In this document: piece after piece, positions 6,520-13,149 of the stretch
How the letters are laid out: each line of letters begins with the position of its first letter
Numbering within the stretch: position 1 is the stretch's first letter
Assembly: GCA_050693935.1 (NCBI GenBank)
Contig: JBOGWU010000039.1
Location: forward strand, 1 to 21,724
Direction of reading: 5' to 3'
Source: WHSV01 sp050693935
GTDB taxonomy: Bacteria; Actinomycetota; CADDZG01; WHSQ01
DNA: 21,724 bases
Program-made: the position numbers and the translations under genes
Notes under the pieces: generated by a model
What the model was told of the DNA's origin: nothing
Seen by the model: only the letters and a program-made list of their open reading frames with translations
Databases searched by the model: none

Positions 6520-7425
6520 ATGGACACCGCGGTGAAATCCGAGGCCAACCATGCGCGTCCGCCGTGGATCGCATGGGCGTTGCTGTCCCTGGGGATTCTG
6601 GCCGCGTCGGTGTCGGCGATCCTCATTCGTTACGCCGAGGATGCCAACCCACTTGCGATCTCGTTCTGGCGCTGCGCGCTCGGTGCCCTCGCGCTGCTCC
6701 CCTTCGCTCGCTGGCAGCAGCGCGGGGCGACGAGAGCCACGGTGAAGACCTCGGCCATCGCCGGGTTCTTCCTCGCGCTCCACTTCGCAACGTGGATAAC
6801 CTCCGTTGGTCTTACCAGCGTCGCATCATCCGTGCTGCTGGTGTCGACCACGCCGGTCTTCACGGCCCTGATCGCGTGGCTGGCGTTCAAGGAACGGCTC
6901 CCGTCCGTTGGGTGGGCCGGCATCGCTTTGACCCTCATCGGTGTCGGCCTCATCGGCGGAGGAGATTTCGGAGGATCGTCCGGCGTGGGCAATCTCCTGG
7001 CATTGATCGGGGGTGCCACGGTGGCCGGCTACCTCATGCTGGGCTCCGTTGCGCGCCGCACATTGGGCATCGTCGAGTACGCGGTGGTGGCCTACACGAC
7101 GGCAGGGGTGATGCTGCTCGCCGTGTGTCTGGTAGCAGGCGTGGACCTGGGGGGCTACGACTCCGGCACCTGGTGGGCCATTGCGGGGATGGTCGTGGGA
7201 CCTCAGCTGCTTGGGCACACCGTCATCAACTCCGTGCTCACCGAGATCGACGCAACCACGGTCGCGGTCACCATCATGGCCGAGCCGATCATCGCCACTG
7301 CGCTCGCGTTCGTGCTGTTTTCAGAGGGGCCCTCGCTGCTGATCTATCCCGGAGGGATTCTGATTCTGGTGGGCATCTATCTCGTGACCACGGTGCGCAA
7401 AGAGCCCGTGGTTCCGCTGGATTGA
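6520..7425 (+). CDS. EamA/DMT-family transporter
   Basis: A 301-residue integral membrane protein with about ten hydrophobic helices in two homologous EamA halves (about 20-150 and 160-295). The first half shows the family's SVSAILIRYAEDANPLAISFWR pattern, with the first loop followed by a helix rich in Ala/Leu; the second half shows GHTVINSVLTEIDATTVAVT and AEPIIATALAF near the end. Relatives (RhaT, YdcZ, PecM-like and others) export or import amino acids, sugars or metabolites; specificity cannot be read here. The ATG at 6520 is preceded by no ribosome-binding site, consistent with the leaderless promoter described. folP2 starts 2 bp after its stop, so the two form an operon. Confidence 0.9.
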   Translation: MDTAVKSEANHARPPWIAWALLSLGILAASVSAILIRYAEDANPLAISFWRCALGALALLPFARWQQRGATRATVKTSAIAGFFLALHFATWITSVGLTSVASSVLLVSTTPVFTALIAWLAFKERLPSVGWAGIALTLIGVGLIGGGDFGGSSGVGNLLALIGGATVAGYLMLGSVARRTLGIVEYAVVAYTTAGVMLLAVCLVAGVDLGGYDSGTWWAIAGMVVGPQLLGHTVINSVLTEIDATTVAVTIMAEPIIATALAFVLFSEGPSLLIYPGGILILVGIYLVTTVRKEPVVPLD

Positions 7426-7427
7426 AG

Positions 7428-8291
7428 ATGGTCTCGTCGATCAGACACGCCCACGGAGAACTGTCCACCGGGCACGTGCTCGTCATGGGCATCCTCAACC
7501 GAACCCCGGATTCGTTCTACGACGGCGGTCGAATGGGCCTGGACGTCTCCGTGGACCACGCCGTCAGGATGATCGCCGCCGGAGCAGACATGGTCGACAT
7601 CGGGGGAGTCAAGGCGGGCCCGGGCGTGGAGGTCTCCACCGCGGAGGAGCTCGAGCGCACGGTCCCGCTGGTCGCGGAGGTGGCGCGGGCCATCCCGGCC
7701 CCCATCTCGGTGGAGACGGCGCGCCCCGCCATCGCAGCCGCTGCAATCGAGGGAGGTGCCGGAATCATCAACGACGTGAGCGCGCTCCGCGACGAGGATC
7801 TAGCGCGCGTCTGCGCACGGACGGGGGCCGGTCTCGTAGTCATGCACAACGGGGGCCAGATCCGCGGGCGGCCGCGACATCCTCGTTACGATGACGTCGT
7901 CGTGGCCGTCATCGAAGAGTTCGAGCGCTGCGCGTCGGTTGCACTGGCCGCGGGTATGTCGAGCGATCAACTCATCGTCGACCCCGGCCTCGACTTCGGG
8001 AAGACCACTTATCACTCGCTCGAGATCATGCGCCGGCTCGACGAGCTGAGCGCGCTCGATTGGCCGCTGCTGGTCGCGCCGTCGCGCAAGGACGTAGTTG
8101 GAGAGACCCTCGCACTGCCACCGGAAGAACGCCTCGAGGGAACGCTCGCGCTGGTCGCCATGTCGGTGCTGGCGGGAGCCGCGATCGTGCGCGTGCACGA
8201 CGTGGAAGCAGCCGCGCGCGTCGTCAGGATGACAGAGGCGGTGCTGGGGGATCGTCCTCCTGCGCATCCGGTTCGAGGATTGTGGGATTGA
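7428..8291 (+). CDS. folP2: FolP2-type dihydropteroate synthase homologue
   Basis: A 287-residue TIM-barrel protein of the dihydropteroate synthase family. It has MGILNRTPDSFYDGG (20-34), a variant DIGGVKAGPG where classical DHPS has DIGGESTRPG, SVETARP where the classical form has SVDTxxA, IINDVSA, DPGLDFGKTTYHSL, APSRKDVVGETL and a final RVHDV. The VKAGPG, DFGK and SRKDVVGE features and the C-terminal RPPAHPVRGL match the actinobacterial FolP2 (Rv1207-like) branch. FolP2 of mycobacteria is reported not to replace true DHPS, so this gene may have another role. No other folate gene is nearby. A much longer in-frame open stretch runs upstream from 6483 but is out of phase with EamA and not coding. 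The ATG at 7428 lies 2 bp after EamA. The 3' end is overlapped on the other strand by the FlgM-like ORF. Confidence 0.9.
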   Translation: MVSSIRHAHGELSTGHVLVMGILNRTPDSFYDGGRMGLDVSVDHAVRMIAAGADMVDIGGVKAGPGVEVSTAEELERTVPLVAEVARAIPAPISVETARPAIAAAAIEGGAGIINDVSALRDEDLARVCARTGAGLVVMHNGGQIRGRPRHPRYDDVVVAVIEEFERCASVALAAGMSSDQLIVDPGLDFGKTTYHSLEIMRRLDELSALDWPLLVAPSRKDVVGETLALPPEERLEGTLALVAMSVLAGAAIVRVHDVEAAARVVRMTEAVLGDRPPAHPVRGLWD

Positions 8292-8379
8292 TAAGCTCGA
8301 TGATTGCTTCGGCAACGAGCTCCGCCGATACCTCGTACGCGTCTGTCAGAATCGCCGCCCGCAACTGTGAAAGTTTCAT
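8224..8379 (-). CDS. Short FlgM-like protein (possible anti-sigma factor)
   Basis: A 51-residue ORF read on the minus strand from ATG 8379 to TGA 8224-8226. Residues 2-31 follow the FlgM core pattern: a leading LSQLRAAI, then AYEV at the spacing where FlgM has G-x-Y-x-V, then AELVAEAIIELIN, where FlgM has the helix with the IAxxL pattern. The rest is an acidic, Pro-rich tail (EPDAQEDDPPAPPL). FlgM binds and holds sigma-28; here only the sigma-binding half is present and the usual disordered N-terminal half is missing. The codons overlap the 3' 68 bp of folP2 in antisense. It is divergent from the response regulator and prepilin peptidase, 49 bp away. The resemblance is by eye and the ribosome-binding site is weak, so it may be a chance ORF. 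Confidence 0.5.
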   Translation of the reverse strand: MKLSQLRAAILTDAYEVSAELVAEAIIELINPTILEPDAQEDDPPAPPLSS

Positions 8380-8416
8380 CCCGCTATTTCATCGGCAGAA
8401 TCGGAGTGCGAGTTGA

Positions 8417-8422
8417 TAGGTT
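8417..8422 (+). promoter_or_regulatory. -10 box for leaderless response-regulator transcript
   Basis: TAGGTT (TANNNT) lies 6 nt before the ATG at 8429 and there is no Shine-Dalgarno between them, the classic actinobacterial leaderless layout. No clear -35 is visible. Confidence 0.5.
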
Positions 8423-8428
8423 TTCGGC

Positions 8429-8800
8429 ATGATGTCTAAGCGTGTCCTGATTGTCGAGGATGAGGAAGCAGTGCGTGAGCTCGAAAAGTTCATCCTCGAG
8501 AACGCCGGTTACGAGGTGATGGAGGCACGCGACGGTCTCGAGGGACTCACCAAGGTGGAGTTTCGCAAGCCGGACCTGATACTCCTCGACTTGATGATGC
8601 CGGACGTGTCCGGCGGCCGCATGTTCGACGAGATGCGGCATCACCCGGCGACCAAGGACATCCCCATCGTGGTGGTGACCGGCAAGCCCGATGCTCACGA
8701 GATGTTCGACGATGCTATCGGGGAAGACAACGTGATCATGAAGCCGTTCGAAGCCGACGCGCTGGTCGAGCGCATTCGGACCCAAATCGGCGACCCTTAG
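8429..8800 (+). CDS. Stand-alone response regulator receiver protein
   Basis: A 123-residue single REC domain with no output domain. It has the acidic pair Glu10/Asp11 (IVEDEE), the phospho-acceptor Asp54 in ILLDLMMP, the conserved Thr in VVVTGKPD and the Lys in IMKPFE. Such CheY-like proteins act by binding a partner when phosphorylated. The start is ATG 8429 (or 8432, the next codon). The stop overlaps the GTG of the prepilin peptidase (TAGTG), so the two are translationally coupled. With the peptidase and the FlgM-like ORF next to it, control of a surface appendage or motility is a reasonable inference. No histidine kinase is in the window. Confidence 0.93.
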   Translation: MMSKRVLIVEDEEAVRELEKFILENAGYEVMEARDGLEGLTKVEFRKPDLILLDLMMPDVSGGRMFDEMRHHPATKDIPIVVVTGKPDAHEMFDDAIGEDNVIMKPFEADALVERIRTQIGDP

Positions 8801-9576
8801 TGGTTGTCGAGATCCTCGCGGCCGGTGTCCTCGGCCTGATATTCGGAAGCTTCGGCACCGTTGCCGCCTACCGCATCCCCAGACGCGAAACCATCGTGAC
8901 GGGACGATCGAAGTGCCCCAACTGTGGGCGGCAAATCAAGGCCGTCGAGAACATTCCTGTGCTCAGCTACCTTGCTCTGCGCGGCAAGTGCCCGGGTTGC
9001 GGGGTGACCATCTCGCCTCGATACCTCTTAACCGAGCTCGTCACCGGCGTGCTGTTCGCGCTCGCCGTGGCGGAGTTCGGTGTCACCGTTACGGCCGGGG
9101 TGTACGCGGCTTTCTTCTGGGTGCTCGTCGTGCTCACCGCGATCGACCTCGAGCACAAGCTGCTGCCCAATCGGGTTGTCTATCCCACCTTCGTAGTCGG
9201 ATGGGTGGGATTGATCGCCGCCGCGCTGATCGACGGCGATACCGGCGACCTGCGCCGCGCCGCAATCGGGGCGCTCGTCTTCGGCGGTTTCTTTTTCGTC
9301 GTCGCCTTCATCTACCCCGCGGGCATGGGCGGCGGTGACGTGAAGTTGGCGTTCGCTCTGGGCAGTTTCCTCGGCTTCGCCGGGGGAGTCGGGGCGGTGG
9401 TCGTCGGAATGTTCCTGTCGTTTCTGCTGGGAGGAGTGATCGGACTGATCGCGATGAAAATATCGGGCGAGGGCCGCAAGATGCAGATCCCGTTCGGCCC
9501 CTTTCTCGCCCTTGGAAGTGTGATAGCGGTGTTCGTCGGCGACGCTCTCGCCAGCAGCTACACGAACACTCTTTAG
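8800..9576 (+). CDS. pilD: Prepilin peptidase (type IV leader peptidase, A24 family)
   Basis: A 258-residue polytopic membrane aspartic protease with the fused methyltransferase part. The N-terminal module (5-75) shows the GSFGTVAAYRIPRRE start and two CxxC pairs (Cys39/Cys42 and Cys64/Cys67), as in bifunctional PilD enzymes. The two catalytic aspartates are Asp116 in AIDLEHKLLPN and Asp180 in GGGDVKL. About seven to eight membrane helices are visible. The enzyme cleaves the leader of type IV prepilins or pseudopilins and methylates the new N-terminus. No pilin or assembly ATPase is in this window, so the substrates are elsewhere. The GTG start is fixed by the 1-base overlap with the preceding stop. 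Its end overlaps the convergent REC-GGDEF gene by 4 bp. Confidence 0.93.
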   Translation: MVVEILAAGVLGLIFGSFGTVAAYRIPRRETIVTGRSKCPNCGRQIKAVENIPVLSYLALRGKCPGCGVTISPRYLLTELVTGVLFALAVAEFGVTVTAGVYAAFFWVLVVLTAIDLEHKLLPNRVVYPTFVVGWVGLIAAALIDGDTGDLRRAAIGALVFGGFFFVVAFIYPAGMGGGDVKLAFALGSFLGFAGGVGAVVVGMFLSFLLGGVIGLIAMKISGEGRKMQIPFGPFLALGSVIAVFVGDALASSYTNTL

Positions 9577-10811
9577 TGGTCGGAGTTTCCGGTTTGCTCC
9601 GGCCTCTTGCCCTGCGCGGATCCGAAATCGTCACCGTCGAGAGGCTTTGCGTGGGCGATACGGTCGGATAAATCGCGGAAGTTCTCTCGCACGAAATCGG
9701 CGAGACGTGTGTCCGGAGACACGTGGAGCTTGCGCCGGATGCGGGCCTTGTGGCTGCGCACCGTGCCCGCGCTGATGCCGAGGACTCCGGCGATCTCCTG
9801 TTCCGTCCGCCGTTGGGCAAGATGCGCGAGCACGTCCCATTCACGCAGCGTCAGCTCCTCTGACAGGGACACTGCATTCAGACTTCGCTTGCGTGGGTCG
9901 TCCGCACGCCACGACATGTCGCCGCCGGACTCCTTGGCTCGGAACAGAGCGATCTCGGCCTTGGCCATGAGCTCGTCGAGCGAGTGGTTGCGGCTGTACT
10001 CGGAGATCCCTATGGAAACGGTCGGTAGCACCGCGTCCGTCTGCATCTCGCCGACGGCGGTGCGGATGCGCTCCGCTGCAACCCAGGCCGTGCCGGCGTC
10101 GCTCTCGGGAAGCAGCGCCGAGAACTCGTCGCTCTGGTGGCGGAATAACAGGTCCGAGGCCCGCAGGTTTGACTTCACGATTCGGGCGAGGCGCTGGAGC
10201 AAGCGGTCCGCCTGATCCTCACCGATTCGTTCGGTTATGGAGACCAGGTCGTCGATCTCGATGATCAATACCGAGAAGGGAGCAGAGGTTCTCTTGGAAC
10301 GCGCCATCTCCTCGTTCAGGCGGATGTCGAACGCGCCGCGCGCCGGCAGCCCCGTGATCGGATCGGCCGTGTTCCGCAGGAGCGCCCGGGCCTCCCTCCT
10401 GCGTCGCCGGACGGAGGCCCAGATGCGAGCCACCAGCTCCCGCTGGTCGGCGGGCTTGGTCATGTAGTCGATAGCGCCCCCGTAGAGGCCCTTCAGCTTG
10501 TCGTCGACCCGGCTGAGCGCCGACAGGCAGATGACTGGGATGTCTGCCGTGGATGAGTCCTCGGCGAGGAGCTGGAGGACGGTCAGGCCGTCCATCTCGG
10601 GCATCATCATGTCCAGGACGATGACGCTGGGGGAGCGACTCTGGGCGATCTTGATGCAGTCGGCGCCGTTGTCGGTCAGAATCAGGGTGAAGTCGGCGCG
10701 AAGCTGAACCTCGGCCAGCCTGAGCAGGTCCGGGTCGTCGTCGACCACCAGGACGGTCGGTCGTTCGCTGCCGTCGTTCTCGACAGTCACTCTTTGTGGT
10801 CTTTCCGGCAT
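9573..10811 (-). CDS. REC - degenerate GGDEF - LuxR-type HTH response regulator
   Basis: A 412-residue three-domain regulator. The REC domain (about 18-135) has VVDDDPD, phospho-acceptor Asp67 and a Lys in TKPAD. A short Arg-rich helix leads to a GGDEF-type domain (about 148-302) with DPITGLPAR, but the signature is RHQSDEF (224-230): both glycines of GGDEF are replaced (Q and S), so diguanylate cyclase activity is doubtful. The C-terminal HTH (about 320-378) has LTLREWDVLAHLAQRRTEQE and GISAGTVRSHKARIRRKLHV, the LuxR/FixJ recognition helix. A REC-GGDEF protein ending in a DNA-binding domain would sense phosphorylation and perhaps a nucleotide and then act on transcription. ATG 10811 has TTGGAG 7 nt upstream. 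It is divergent from DUF5319. Confidence 0.9.
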   Translation of the reverse strand: MPERPQRVTVENDGSERPTVLVVDDDPDLLRLAEVQLRADFTLILTDNGADCIKIAQSRSPSVIVLDMMMPEMDGLTVLQLLAEDSSTADIPVICLSALSRVDDKLKGLYGGAIDYMTKPADQRELVARIWASVRRRRREARALLRNTADPITGLPARGAFDIRLNEEMARSKRTSAPFSVLIIEIDDLVSITERIGEDQADRLLQRLARIVKSNLRASDLLFRHQSDEFSALLPESDAGTAWVAAERIRTAVGEMQTDAVLPTVSIGISEYSRNHSLDELMAKAEIALFRAKESGGDMSWRADDPRKRSLNAVSLSEELTLREWDVLAHLAQRRTEQEIAGVLGISAGTVRSHKARIRRKLHVSPDTRLADFVRENFRDLSDRIAHAKPLDGDDFGSAQGKRPEQTGNSDH

Positions 10812-10888
10812 TTCAACTCCAACAGAAACATGTCATGAAATGGAGCAACTTTGAATCAGGATCGGTGATCAATTCCCTCTAGTCCTGA

Positions 10889-10916
10889 CTGACCGCAACG
10901 GAGTGGGCTTTACGAT
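10889..10916 (+). promoter_or_regulatory. Leaderless promoter for DUF5319 gene
   Basis: TACGAT (10911-10916, TANNNT) lies 6 nt before ATG 10923, and CTGACC (10889-10894) gives a -35-like box at a 16-bp spacing. There is no Shine-Dalgarno. This is the best-formed promoter of its type in the window. Confidence 0.6.
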
Positions 10917-10922
10917 GGCGCG

Positions 10923-11399
10923 ATGAACGATCATGACGAACCTCTCGGCGACGACAGGCCCCTCGACCCCGAGGAACGCGATGCCCTTCGCCAGGACCTG
11001 GTGGACGTCCAGGTGCTCAAGGAGGTTCTAGAGCCGAAGGGGATAAAAGGGGCGGTGTTCTACTGCCCCGACTGCGGCGAGGATCACTTCCTGGGCTGGG
11101 ACCTGCTGGCCGGGAACCTGCAGGAGCTTCTCGAGGAGGGGGAGTCACCGGTCCACGAGCCGGCCTTCGAGCCCAATCCGAATGACTACGTCTCCTGGGA
11201 CTACGCGCGCGGCTTCCTCGACGGGTACGAGTCGTTCGAGCAAGAGGAGATGGGCGAGATCGCGTCCCGGATGGTGTCCAAGCTGATCAAGTCCGGCATG
11301 GCACTCGAGGAGGTCAAAGGTGTGCTCGCGGCCGTCGGGCTTCAGGTTCCCGATGCGAGCGAGCCCCCCGATCCCAAGCGCCTCAACCGCAATGACTAG
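10923..11399 (+). CDS. DUF5319 family protein
   Basis: A 158-residue acidic soluble protein of the actinobacterial DUF5319 family, recognisable by VLEPKGIKGAVFYCPDC followed by HFLGWDLLAGNLQELLEEG and the run VHEPAFEPNPNDYVSWDYARGFLDGY. One CPDC pair (about residues 43-46) may bind metal, with a nearby His. The C-terminal part, after about residue 107, is helical and longer than I remember for the family. Its biochemical role is unknown. It is divergent from the REC-GGDEF gene and lies just ahead of parA. Its stop codon begins a hairpin (11399-11418) that recurs after the HadA-like gene. The family's restriction to actinobacteria is one of the best lineage clues in the window. Confidence 0.9.
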   Translation: MNDHDEPLGDDRPLDPEERDALRQDLVDVQVLKEVLEPKGIKGAVFYCPDCGEDHFLGWDLLAGNLQELLEEGESPVHEPAFEPNPNDYVSWDYARGFLDGYESFEQEEMGEIASRMVSKLIKSGMALEEVKGVLAAVGLQVPDASEPPDPKRLNRND

Positions 11400-11418
11400 C
11401 GATCGTCTCGACGATCGC
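11399..11418 (+). terminator. Hairpin at the DUF5319 stop codon
   Basis: GCGATCGT-CTCG-ACGATCGC forms a perfect 8-bp stem with a 4-nt loop starting at the last base of the TAG stop. No U-run follows, so it could end or stabilise the transcript. A close copy follows the stop at 613-615. Confidence 0.4.
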
Positions 11419-11429
11419 GCCGAGCAGAA

Positions 11430-11456
11430 CGACTAATGCTGAGGGGCGGTTAGTCG
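11430..11456 (+). promoter_or_regulatory. Inverted repeat framing the parA ribosome-binding site
   Basis: CGACTAA (11430-11436) and TTAGTCG (11450-11456) are perfect 7-bp arms separated by 13 nt that contain the purine run GAGGGG. The right arm touches the GTG start of parA. It can fold as an RNA hairpin with the ribosome-binding site in the loop, or serve as a DNA operator (for example for ParA autoregulation). Confidence 0.5.
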
Positions 11457-12215
11457 GTGGCGAGGGTCATCGCTTTCGCCAACCAAAAGGGAGGCGTTGC
11501 CAAGACCACCTCGACCCTGTCGGTGGCGGCCGCTCTGGTCGAACGATCGAGGCGTGTGCTTGCCATCGATCTCGATCCTCAGGGTGCGCTCACATACTCG
11601 CTCGGTGTCGATCCCGACACCCTCGACGAAACCATCAACGACGTCCTGGTTCGCAGGTTGCCGATCGAGAAGGTGATCATTGCCGGTGAACTCGACCTCG
11701 CGCCGGCCAACATCGATCTGGCAGGGGCGGAAGCGGTGCTGTTGGCGAAGACCGGGCGAGAGTACGCGCTCGAGCGAGCCTTCCGGGAGATCACCGGTCG
11801 CTACGACTTCATCCTGATCGACTGCCCGCCTTCGCTTGGGATCCTGACCATCAACGGGCTCACGGCGGCCCAGGAGGTGGTGATCCCGGTCCAGTGCGAG
11901 GCCCTATCCCACCGTGGGGTGGGCCAGTTGCTCGAGACGCTGCGGGACATCCGGCATTTCACGAACCCCCACCTGGAGATCACCGGCATCATCGCCACCA
12001 TGTACGACGGGCGCACGCGCCACGCCCAGCAGGTGCTCGCCGACGTGGGATCCCGCTATGAGGTGGCGGTGCTGCAACCACCGGTGGGGAAATCGATTCG
12101 CTTCGCCGAGGCCTCGCAGGCCGGGAAGCCGATTCTCTCTTATGCTCCCTCGCATCCCGGTTCAAAAGCGTATCGGGAGCTGGCCCGACAGATCGAAGAG
12201 GGCGTTGGTACTTGA
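11457..12215 (+). CDS. ParA/Soj-family ATPase (orphan)
   Basis: A 252-residue P-loop ATPase with the deviant Walker A box NQKGGVAKTTS (9-19), Walker A' DLDPQGALT, the Walker B region FILIDCPPSLG and the QCEALSHRGVGQLLETL helix. Relatives dimerise on DNA with ATP to segregate chromosomes, plasmids or protein clusters. No parB gene or obvious parS site is in the window; the next gene is a zinc-ribbon protein whose start overlaps the parA stop (TTGA), so that protein may be its partner. The Ala in place of the last Gly of KGGVGKTT is common in actinobacterial ParA. The GTG at 11457 is right after the inverted repeat and fits the family N-terminus. There is no sign of a plasmid. Confidence 0.93.
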   Translation: MARVIAFANQKGGVAKTTSTLSVAAALVERSRRVLAIDLDPQGALTYSLGVDPDTLDETINDVLVRRLPIEKVIIAGELDLAPANIDLAGAEAVLLAKTGREYALERAFREITGRYDFILIDCPPSLGILTINGLTAAQEVVIPVQCEALSHRGVGQLLETLRDIRHFTNPHLEITGIIATMYDGRTRHAQQVLADVGSRYEVAVLQPPVGKSIRFAEASQAGKPILSYAPSHPGSKAYRELARQIEEGVGT

Positions 12216-12454
12216 ACAGGACCGGAGAGTTGGGGCGCCACGCGCTGTACAGCGCCAACGAACGCAAGCCGTTTACCGTCACGGTCGAGTGCTCGTCGTG
12301 CCGCGAGGAGACGCGCGTTTCCTACCTCGAGCTCGGCGCCTTGATGCTTCCGCTGCACCTCCACCTGCCGCCGATGGTGCGTTACTACAGTTCGTGGTTT
12401 CGTTGTCCTGCGTGCGGTAAACGAACATGGCTTCGGATCCATCTCGATCGTTGA
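12212..12454 (+). CDS. Small zinc-ribbon protein coupled to parA
   Basis: An 80-residue protein starting with TTG that overlaps the parA stop codon (TTGA). It carries two CxxC pairs, Cys27/Cys30 (ECSSC) and Cys65/Cys68 (CPAC), at the spacing of a zinc ribbon, with a hydrophobic stretch between them (LELGALMLPLHLHLPP). A basic tail ends the protein. I do not recognise the family beyond the zinc ribbon. The overlap with parA indicates translational coupling and a shared function. An alternative ATG at about 12343 would remove the first CxxC and is unlikely. Confidence 0.75.
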   Translation: MNRTGELGRHALYSANERKPFTVTVECSSCREETRVSYLELGALMLPLHLHLPPMVRYYSSWFRCPACGKRTWLRIHLDR

Positions 12455-12483
12455 TCACCAACAACGGAAGGAGTCTGGCAACC

Positions 12484-12990
12484 GTGGCACGGAAGACGAA
12501 AGCGCAGAAGGATCTCGGCAACGCCACCCAGCAGATCAAGGACACGGCAAAGGCCCTGGCCGATGTGACCCGTAAGGCCGCCGATGTCGCGTCGAAGACG
12601 TCGAGGGATATCGCCAAGACGCGCGACGCGAAGAAGGCGAAGCAGGCTGCGAAGGTCGCCCAGGTTGCCGTGGCGGCGGCAGCCAGCGCAGCGGCCGAAC
12701 TGGTGAGGACCGCATCCAAGAAGAGCCAGAAGGGCGCTAAGCGCGTGTCGACGTCAAAGGAGATGTCGGGGGCCAAGAAGTCCGCCCGCAAGGCGGCGGA
12801 CGCCACCAAGAAAGCGGCTAGGACCACGGCGGAGCGTGGTCGCAAGCAGGGCGCGGTGGCGGTGAAGCAGGCTCGCGATCAGGGCGCCGAGAAGATCAAG
12901 CAAGCGCGTGAGCGAAGCGCGGCGACCAAGAAGGCGGCGCAGAAGAAGACCGCCAAAGCCCGCAAGACCACCAAGAGAAAGGCGGGCTAA
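12484..12990 (+). CDS. Histone H1-like basic Ala/Lys-rich protein
   Basis: A 168-residue protein made largely of Lys, Ala, Arg, Thr and Ser. The first half has amphipathic heptad-like stretches (about residues 12-70, including an Ala/Val-rich run), the second half is packed with KKAA, KKSA and RKTTKRKAG repeats and ends in a Lys/Arg-rich tail. This fits H1-like nucleoid-associated proteins (such as the C-terminal tails of HupB or BphX/HctA types), which bind DNA without sequence preference; the family assignment is by composition only. An open frame begins at 12427 but the GTG at 12484 has GGAAGGAG upstream and gives the more conserved-looking start (MARKTKAQKD). It follows the zinc-ribbon gene by 29 bp, so it is likely in the parA operon. 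Confidence 0.75.
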   Translation: MARKTKAQKDLGNATQQIKDTAKALADVTRKAADVASKTSRDIAKTRDAKKAKQAAKVAQVAVAAAASAAAELVRTASKKSQKGAKRVSTSKEMSGAKKSARKAADATKKAARTTAERGRKQGAVAVKQARDQGAEKIKQARERSAATKKAAQKKTAKARKTTKRKAG

Positions 12991-13001
12991 ACCCGTCTAG
13001 T

Positions 13002-13089
13002 GCACCTGACGGTGCCGACCTAGTACATAAACATCTGGCGCGCCCGAGGGCGCGCCGGCAAACTTCTGAAGGACCGACCTTGGGTCGGT
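13002..13089 (+). promoter_or_regulatory. Three consecutive hairpins in the spacer before the patatin gene
   Basis: The 159-bp gap contains GCACC-TGAC-GGTGC (13002-13015), GGCGCGCCC-GA-GGGCGCGCC (13037-13056, 9-bp stem) and ACCGACC-TTG-GGTCGGT (13073-13089). CCGACC also occurs at 13015-13020 and could pair with the GGTCGG of the third stem instead, giving a mutually exclusive fold. The arrangement suggests either a strong terminator region or an attenuated leader for the patatin gene. No known riboswitch class is recognised. Confidence 0.5.
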
Positions 13090-13096
13090 TCTTCTG
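13073..13096 (+). terminator. Intrinsic-type terminator after the H1-like gene
   Basis: The perfect 7-bp stem ACCGACC/GGTCGGT with a TTG loop is followed by TTCTTCT. It ends the parA to H1-like transcript, though the U-run is short. Confidence 0.55.
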
Positions 13097-13149
13097 CGTC
13101 CCGAAGACCTTTGAAAGAAAAGCAACCAAGACCCGGGGAAGCACGCTTA

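Noticed and set aside
6483..8291. A 602-residue open frame running through EamA and folP2
   Set aside because: Only the part from 7428 is coding (FolP2). The first 315 codons are the wrong frame of the EamA gene and have no domain or hydrophobic pattern.
11457..12454. Plasmid or integrated element signature because of parA
   Set aside because: No parB, replication gene, integrase, tRNA end or base-composition change is seen; orphan chromosomal ParA proteins are common.
13002..13096. Known riboswitch before the patatin gene
   Set aside because: Stems are clear but none of the conserved motifs of known riboswitch classes could be recognised by eye.
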